This document shows positions 6,429 to 11,291 of a stretch of 11,291 nucleotides of DNA, one piece after another. How positions within the stretch are numbered: position 1 is the stretch's first letter; the number at the start of each line of letters is the position of its first letter. A program made the translations under genes and the position numbers. Origin of the DNA: Stramonita haemastoma (lineage: Eukaryota > Mollusca > Gastropoda > Neogastropoda > Muricidae); NCBI GenBank assembly GCA_030674155.1, contig JASPKP010008669.1, positions 1-11,291 on the forward strand. Direction: 5' to 3'. The notes beneath the pieces were generated by a model, which did not search any database, was not told where the DNA came from, and saw only the letters and a list, made by a program, of their open reading frames with translations.

Positions 6429-6705
6429 ATAGGCTTATGACAACCTATGTATAATGTAGCAATTCCTGATATTATTTTTCAAAATTCTGACTGGGTGTTT
6501 TCTTTTTGTTTTAAATGTTGTGGTACTTCATACTGCACTGGTAGTTCATACTGTGGCTTGTTTTTTGTGTGCTGTTTCAGTATTTGTGTTAGCTGGTGTA
6601 ATATTTGTATTTTAGGATAATGAGATGAAAAGGTGGTATTTATTTGAAGATGAGTTACCACTAGTTAGTATTTAAAAATGATTGAAATCTTTTTTGTTTT
6701 TACAG

Positions 6706-6720
6706 TGTATACAATTTGGG
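6706..6720 (+). CDS. Candidate 15-nt microexon
   Basis: A strong acceptor (TTTTTTGTTTTTACAG ending at 6705) is followed after 15 bases, TGTATACAATTTGGG, by GTGAGT at 6721. In the phase set by the predicted first exon it reads V-Y-T-I-W plus one base and preserves phase 1, so it could be included or skipped without a frameshift. Known animal microexons have this size and phase behaviour. It could also be a chance pairing in a long intron. Confidence 0.25.
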
Positions 6721-7061
6721 GTGAGTGTGCGTGTATGCACAGCCATACTCTTTGTTTCGAAAGAAGCAATCAAACAAGAACAAAAAGCACACAAAAATTC
6801 TAGTCTATGAACCAAAATTCATACAACAGAGGGTTTGTTGTTGTTTTTTGGAGGGGGGGGAGTTCGGGGGAGGGGGATTTGGGGGGTTTGTGACAAACTG
6901 GGGATGAGAGTAGGGTAGAAGAGGTAGAAGAAAACAAGAAATTTCGCAGATTGTGATATGTTACACATACTTTGACACCATTTGCTGATTATGATAATGA
7001 TATGCATGCGCACAAGTTGTCGACAATATGATTCATAATATTCATAATTTGCTTTTTGTAG

Positions 7062-7122
7062 CTCCAGTTGTGCTGTGTCAAAGTGATAAGCCATGTTCAG
7101 TGACATCCATGGCAGTTTACAG
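7062..7122 (+). CDS. Candidate 61-nt internal exon
   Basis: The acceptor TTTGCTTTTTGTAG ends at 7061. The following 61 bases are open in the phase-1 frame (APVVLCQSDKPCSVTSMAVY, then two bases) up to AG|GTTATA at 7123. The acceptor is good but the donor is weak beyond GT. No family is recognised. Without splicing the frame stops a few bases later at TAA. Confidence 0.18.
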
Positions 7123-7162
7123 GTTATAAGTTAGCTGTAGATCTGGTGTAACACAATGGTCA

Positions 7163-7166
7163 TGTG

Positions 7167-7197
<31 letters not shown>

Positions 7198-7242
7198 TGT
7201 GTGTGTGTTTTGTGTGTGTTGTGTGTGCATGCACATGCATGC
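7163..7242. repeat. (TG)n tract ending in a GCATGC-rich palindromic segment
   Basis: About 65 bases of TG with a few slips run into GCATGCACATGCATGC (7227-7242). Purine-pyrimidine alternation is therefore kept for nearly 80 bases, another Z-DNA candidate. Confidence 0.93.
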
Positions 7243-7350
7243 AGTGATGTACATAATACATTCTATCTATTAAGTTAAACATTTTTTCTTTATATAGTCA
7301 TGACATTGAAAGATTTACTTGGCATAAAGGTCAAATTATATATTATGCTT

Positions 7351-7400
7351 CCCCCCCCCCCCCCCCCCCTGTTTTTTTTGTTTTTTTTGTTTGTTTTTTT
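7351..7400. repeat. C19 run followed by T-rich tract
   Basis: Nineteen consecutive C residues (7351-7369) are followed by T8G, T8G and T-rich sequence to about 7400. Homopolymers this long are also assembly-sensitive, so the exact count may be unreliable. Confidence 0.95.
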
Positions 7401-7750
7401 ACTATAGTATAATATTGAACTAGTGTCAATCCTTATAGTTTTCTCCACACAGGGTTGGATGTTAAAAAACCCCACCTAATTTATTTCTAAAGGTGAAATT
7501 CCTGAGTTATATACCCCCCTCCCTGCCCCACCACCACCACCTAACCCTGCACCTTAACCAGGATTCACAAAACACTAAAAGTTAAACCCTTGACCTTGAC
7601 CTTAACCTTAACAGGTTTTTTTTTATGTCATGAATTATTTCTAAGTGGGTCCATTTAAGATTACACATTGTTTCCCCACTGATTAAATCAGTTCACCCTG
7701 CAGTTGGAATTTGAACAAATAAAGCATTTGACATTGTTGTCACTGTATGT
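7401..7750. other. Non-coding stretch with short CCTTAA/CCTTGA repeats
   Basis: A small hexamer-like run (CCTTGA twice, then CCTTAA) lies at 7589-7613. CCACCACCACCACC lies near 7527-7541. An AATAAA lies at 7718-7723 with no upstream gene to use it. No coding frame was seen. Confidence 0.6.
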
Positions 7751-8210
7751 CTGTGGCTTGTTTCATAACTACAAGTAATGTTCACTAACGGCATGCAGTA
7801 ACCCTATAACAGTGAGACATAGTCTGCTCTTGGATAGCAATCACCCAACTTTTTTTTTTTGATATTGTGTTTGTCTGTGGCTTGCTTCATTACAAGTAAT
7901 GTTCACTAACGCTGTAACCCTTATATGGCTATAACAGTGAGACAGTGTCTGCTCCTGGATAACAATCAACCCAACATGTTTTTGTTATTGTTTGTGGCTT
8001 GTTTCATTACAAGTAATGTTCACTAACGCTGTAACCCTATATGGCTATAACAGTGAGACAGTGTCTGCTCCTGGATAACAATCAACCCAACATGTTTTTG
8101 TTGATATTGTTTTGTTTGTGGCTTGTTTCATTACAAGTAATACTAACAGTACTGTAAAAGGCAGTGTCTGCTCTTAGATAACAATCAACCCAACATTTTT
8201 TAAATATTTT
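7751..8210 (+). repeat. Four-unit tandem satellite, period 117-124 bp
   Basis: Units start at 7751, 7875, 7992 and 8116, each opening with (C/T)TGTGGCTTG. Each contains the block around ACAAGTAAT, CACTAAC, a GTGAGACA segment, GTCTGCTC and GATAACAATCAACCCAAC (GATAGCAATCACCCAAC in unit 1), then a T-rich spacer. Units 2 and 3 are nearly identical apart from a few substitutions and small indels. Units 1 and 4 are more diverged, and unit 4 lacks an internal segment. The core of units 2 and 3 holds a palindrome, CATTACAAGTAATG (7888-7901 and 8005-8018). Units are contiguous with no unique spacers. Confidence 0.93.
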
Positions 8211-8270
8211 TCTGTTTGTTGGGGTTTTTTTTAACATTTATCATCTTAAGTTATGCTGCTCAGTATTTCA

Positions 8271-8378
8271 TCGGGGACCGAATGAAAAAAAGCACAGTAT
8301 AGCTTATTCTGTTATCCTCGATATAAAAGAATAAATAAATAAATAAATAAATATAAATAAATGAATAAATAAATAAAT
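8271..8378 (+). mobile_element. SINE 3' fragment (copy 6)
   Basis: CGGGGACCG, GAATGAAAAAAAGCACA, GCTTATTCTGTTATCCTCG and ATATAAAAGAATAAATA reproduce the last 60 bases of the other copies, closest to copy 2. A long (AAAT)n tail with a few ATAAA slips (8331-8378) follows. The head and body are missing, consistent with 5' truncation during reverse transcription. Confidence 0.85.
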
Positions 8379-8649
8379 CTTCACCTGTGAATTTTGTCCA
8401 GTTTCTATCTTGAATTTTATTTCCAAGGTCAAAGTCAGTTAATGAGTTGCGTTATGTTTAGCCTCCCTAGGGGATGAATTTAAATATTTATATTATATAA
8501 CAATATTTTTAAAAATTGTAAATATCCTATTTCTCTTGATTAAACATTTTTTCTTGGTTATTAAAAAAGAAAAAAAAAAACCAGTGCATGTAGACACACA
8601 AAAATTATATTTGTGCACACATGCACACAATGCGCTAATGCACATGCAT

Positions 8650-8651
<2 letters not shown>
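8379..8651. other. AT-rich non-coding stretch
   Basis: AT-rich sequence with an A-run at 8566-8580. No gene or repeat family was recognised. Confidence 0.7.
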
Positions 8652-8689
<38 letters not shown>

Positions 8690-8695
8690 CACACA
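8652..8695. repeat. (CA)n microsatellite
   Basis: About 20 CA units with one slip near 8688, preceded by GCACATGCATGC (8640-8651). The minus-strand Cys-Val-rich frame at 8493-8696 is a translation of this array. Confidence 0.96.
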
Positions 8696-9335
8696 CCAGA
8701 GTCTGAAACCATTATTGCTGTTGGTTATTTATAATTTTTTAATTCATTTTGTTTTACAGAACAGAACTTCCTAAGTTCATAGTTTAGAATGTTCTTTCAA
8801 ATTGGACATTTTACTTCCTATCTTGTTAATCAATTTCGTTTGCTTTTTAAAACAAACATTTTCTTTTTTTTTATCACTATCTGACTATGCAACACAATTT
8901 TGTTTCTAGTTAACCTTGTTAAGCCTGATTTATGAAATGTGCTTCATGTATTAATTGCGCAATGATTACATTTTATTAGCATGATTGTGTGTGTGAGAAT
9001 TGCACAAGTATAATTGTGTGTGTATGTGTACATGTGTGTGTACATGTTTGTGTGTATACATATGTTGTGTGTGTGTGTGCCCATGTGCATGTATTATTAA
9101 ATAAGATGCCTGGCAACTAATGAATTGGCTTGTGATAGATTTGGTTCACAAGAACATAATGTTAACAAATAACAAAACCCAGGATACTGAAACATGAAAT
9201 GGACATTGTATTGTCTAGTGAATGAAAAAATTATTTTTTTTAATCAACTGTGACAGAATAACATTAACAAATTAGTGCTGTGATTGAAATAAATGAAATA
9301 AAAAAAAACTGAGCAATATCATGTTTTCAATACAG
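8696..9335. other. AT-rich intron-like stretch
   Basis: No gene was seen. A good acceptor-like TTTTGTTTTACAG ends at 8759, but what follows meets stops within a few codons and has no donor. Short GT-rich patches lie at 8986-9085. Confidence 0.65.
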
Positions 9336-9339
9336 TATC

Positions 9340-9603
9340 AGAGTGTGTTTGTATGTGTCTGTCTGTCTGTCTGTGTCTCACTGTCTGTGTGTCACTGTGG
9401 TGTGTGTTGTGACTGTCTGTGTTTCACTGTCTGTTTTGGTTGTGTGGTTGTGTGTGTGTGGGTTGGTGTGTGTTGTGTGTGTGTGTGTGTTGTGACTGTC
9501 ACAGTGCTGTGTAGTGTGTGTGTGACTCGGTGTTTTGGTTATGGGTTGTGTGTTTGTGTTTGGGTGTGTGGTGTGGGGTGTGTGTTGTGTGTGTGTGTTT
9601 GTT
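9340..9603. repeat. GT-rich degenerate minisatellite
   Basis: The tract is built from GTCT, GTGT and CTGTGACTGTC/TCACTGTCTGTG-type blocks. CACTGTCTGT recurs near 9379 and 9426, and TGTGACTGTC near 9407 and 9490. The Cys/Val-rich plus frame at 9321-9770 is translated repeat, not a protein. Confidence 0.85.
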
Positions 9604-9908
9604 TTTTGATTTTTGTTGTTTCTTTTGGTGAGTTTATTGTTATCATTTTTTTTTTTTATTTAATTATTATTATTATGATCAAATTTTCAAAAATCATTAC
9701 CAAAACAAAATCTATAGATACTCTAAGAGACGAGTGGACCCAGCAAAGTCTACTATTCTTTTTTCTTTGAAACTAATATTTCTAGACAAACCATAAATAG
9801 TTTTCAAGATGAATTACTGTTAAAAGGTGGTGATGATTGTTGCTGTTTCGTTGTCACTATATATGTCAGTCATTGCTGTCAACAAATTACAATTATAAAC
9901 CAACCACC
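9604..9908. other. AT-rich non-coding stretch
   Basis: A T-run at 9648-9657 and a short TTA repeat at 9664-9676 are present. Nothing else was recognised. Confidence 0.7.
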
Positions 9909-9911
9909 AAA

Positions 9912-10145
9912 CCATCATCATCACATCATCACATCATCATCATCATCATCAAACATCATCATCATCCCTCATCATCATCATCAAGATCATCACCACCACC
10001 ATCATTATCATCATCAAAGACAACCACCACCACACCACCACCAGCATGCAGTATCGCAGCAGCAGTAGCATCATCATCATCATCATCATCATCACCCACC
10101 ATCATCATCACCATCATCATCACATCATCAAAGACATCATCAAAA
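9912..10145. repeat. Interrupted (CAT)n trinucleotide array
   Basis: About 230 bases of CAT/ATC with CAC, CAA and AGC interruptions. The longest pure block is near 10069-10093. Frames translate as poly-Ser/His/Ile on the plus strand and poly-Asp on the minus strand, with no flanking exon structure. It is best treated as an old trinucleotide microsatellite. Confidence 0.92.
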
Positions 10146-10579
10146 ATGATTATCAACTCAAGTTTGTGACTTCACAGTGAACCAGGAAAAAAACCAGGTA
10201 CTGGCTTTAAACCCTTAGTGGTTTGGGTTTTTGTCATAGACACGTGTTCTGTCCTGAAGCCATCCTCTGGGCCCTTTAAATCACCTTGTGTTGACCAAGT
10301 GCAAATTTGTTAGGTGAAAACTTAAAAACTAAAGCAAGTGTGGGTAAAAACCCACACTGTAAAGTGTGGAATGGTGGTCTAACAAACCTGTCAGAGTGGG
10401 GGAGAGATTTTTGAGGCAGAAACTGTGGACAAGGTAGCTTAGTTATACACAGCCCTGATGATCAAGGAAGGCCCCTTAGGCCCAGGATCAGTGAGTGTTT
10501 CAATCTGACGTTTTTTAGCTTCTTCCCCACTTCTCTTTCCCAACCTCAGAAATATTGCGTTGACCTAACTTTCAAAATT
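10146..10579. other. Unique non-coding stretch with perfect hairpins
   Basis: The sequence is less repetitive than its neighbours. A 9-bp perfect hairpin AGTGTGGGT/ACCCACACT with AAAA loop lies at 10337-10358. A 6-bp AAACCC/GGGTTT stem lies at 10209-10230. An exon-like stretch at 10178-10197 sits between TTCACAG and GTACTG, but its polypyrimidine tract is poor. No gene is called. Confidence 0.5.
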
Positions 10580-11115
10580 TTCTTGGTCAGTTTTTTTCAA
10601 ACTTTTTTTTCTTCTCTTTTTGGTGAAGTTTTTTTTTTTTCCTTTTTTTTGTTTTTTTTCCAAATCCCCCTTTCCGTTTATCTAGGGGAAGAAAGTTGCC
10701 AATGGTCGCATGTATACATTGCAAAAATCGCCGCCATTGGTGTAAACTTAGAGTTTATTCCTCAGGAAAACTAACCAAAAGATGTAATTTTCTATCGTTG
10801 AGTCCCTTATCATGTTGTCTATCTAGTGCAAGAGGTAAATTATGAAAAAAAATTTTTGTTAGTTTTGTCCTTTTATAAAATCATTAAATGTTTACAATTC
10901 CTTTGTTTTGGTGCTCATAATTTATCAATTTTGCACCAAGTAGGAAAAAAAAATGCCTTTGTCTTTTTTCTTTAAACAAAATTTGCAACGCAAGAATCTG
11001 AACTCTGATTTCAAATTATGTATAAACAAAAATAAAATTAAAAAATCGCAAGTCTCTTTGGTGTTATGATTTGGATCGATGATGTTTACTACTGTCATTG
11101 TCAAACTTCTGAGTG
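10580..11115. other. T-rich then AT-rich non-coding stretch
   Basis: Positions 10580-10665 are dominated by T. An inverted pair, CCAATGG (10699-10705) and CCATTGG (10734-10740), sits in a short GC-richer patch. AATAAA at 11031 has no assignable gene. The plus frame at 10583-10774 is mostly Phe from the T tract. Confidence 0.6.
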
Positions 11116-11291
11116 AATTATTTCTCTCTTCTCTCTCCTTCCCCCCTCTCCTCCTCCTCCTTCTTTCCTCCCTCTCTCCCTCTCTCTCTTTCTCTCCTCT
11201 CTCCCCCTCTCTCTCTCTTCCCTCTCTTTTCTCCTCCCCCTCTCTCTCTCTCCTTTTCCTCCCCTCTCTTCCTCTCTCTCTTCTCTTTTTT
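11116..11291 (+). repeat. CT-rich polypyrimidine tract at window edge
   Basis: Almost pure C and T (CTCTCT, CCTCC, TTTCTC blocks) runs to the window end, so the full length is unknown. Structurally it resembles the tract at 3335-3545 and has the same strand polarity. Confidence 0.93.

Larger units (their letters stand above)
6428..7162 (+). other. Intron-like stretch with two candidate small exons
   Basis: This is AT-rich sequence with good acceptor-like tracts at 6568-6584, 6689-6705 and 7050-7061. Two positions pair an acceptor with a downstream donor (6706-6720 and 7062-7122). A G-rich patch lies at 6847-6890. No long open frame or repeat was recognised. Confidence 0.4.

Noticed and set aside
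7436..7480. Exon after the TTCTCCACACAG acceptor
   Set aside because: All three frames stop within about a dozen codons before any usable donor.
7589..7613. Interstitial telomere repeat
   Set aside because: Units are CCTTGA and CCTTAA, not CCCTAA, and there are only about four.
7751..8210. CRISPR-like array
   Set aside because: Units of about 120 bp are contiguous without variable spacers, and the surroundings are animal-type DNA. It is a satellite.
8745..8795. Exon after the strong acceptor ending at 8759
   Set aside because: Stops appear within about ten codons in all phases and no donor precedes them.
9321..9770. 149-residue Cys/Val-rich frame that could suggest a cysteine-rich secreted peptide
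   Set aside because: The Cys-Val pattern comes from TGTGTG repeats. There is no signal peptide followed by a regular cysteine framework.
9837..10169. Ser/His/Ile-rich and opposite Asp-rich frames
   Set aside because: Both are translations of the interrupted CAT array.

Overview
This window looks like nuclear DNA from an animal. It is AT-rich and intron-like, dense in dinucleotide and trinucleotide microsatellites, and has no long credible open reading frame. It carries several tRNA-type retroposons. I infer a lophotrochozoan, most likely a mollusc and perhaps a gastropod. The reasons are the look of the SINE heads and a 5S-rRNA-like segment (TTGGATGGGTGAC) that fits the invertebrate 5S form better than the vertebrate one. 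I could not test this by database search, so the taxon is a soft call.

Layout. Positions 1-5140 are mostly repeats: CA, GA and AG arrays, and at least five copies or fragments of SINEs that share one 3' end. The copies lie at 611-854 (+), 1092-1226 (-), 1226-1750 (-), 4212-4562 (-) and 4643-4702 (-), with a sixth at 8271-8378 (+). Other content here is a TG/CG tract able to form Z-DNA (2544-2582), short GC-rich tandem repeats (2991-3171), a 200-bp polypyrimidine tract (3335-3545) and two tandem hairpins (3563-3609).

Positions 5134-5870 are the most gene-like part. A perfect CRE palindrome (5671-5678) lies 140 bases upstream of an ATG in good context (5818). Fourteen open codons then lead straight into a strong splice donor (GTAAGT at 5861). 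I read this as the promoter, 5' UTR and first coding exon of a plus-strand gene whose body runs to the right. Positions 5861-11291 would then be a long, repeat-rich first intron or intron series. Possible small internal exons lie at 6706-6720 and 7062-7122, both unproven. The right half also holds a four-unit satellite with a period of about 120 bp (7751-8210), several TG/CA tracts, a CAT trinucleotide array and a terminal CT-rich tract.

The most unusual item is the retroposon at 611-854. It has a tRNA-like A box, then about 47 bases resembling the internal promoter region of 5S rRNA, then the 3' tail used by its tRNA-headed neighbours. With the copies at 1226-1750 and 4212-4562, this shows one tail attached to three different bodies, which suggests modular SINE assembly around a shared LINE partner.
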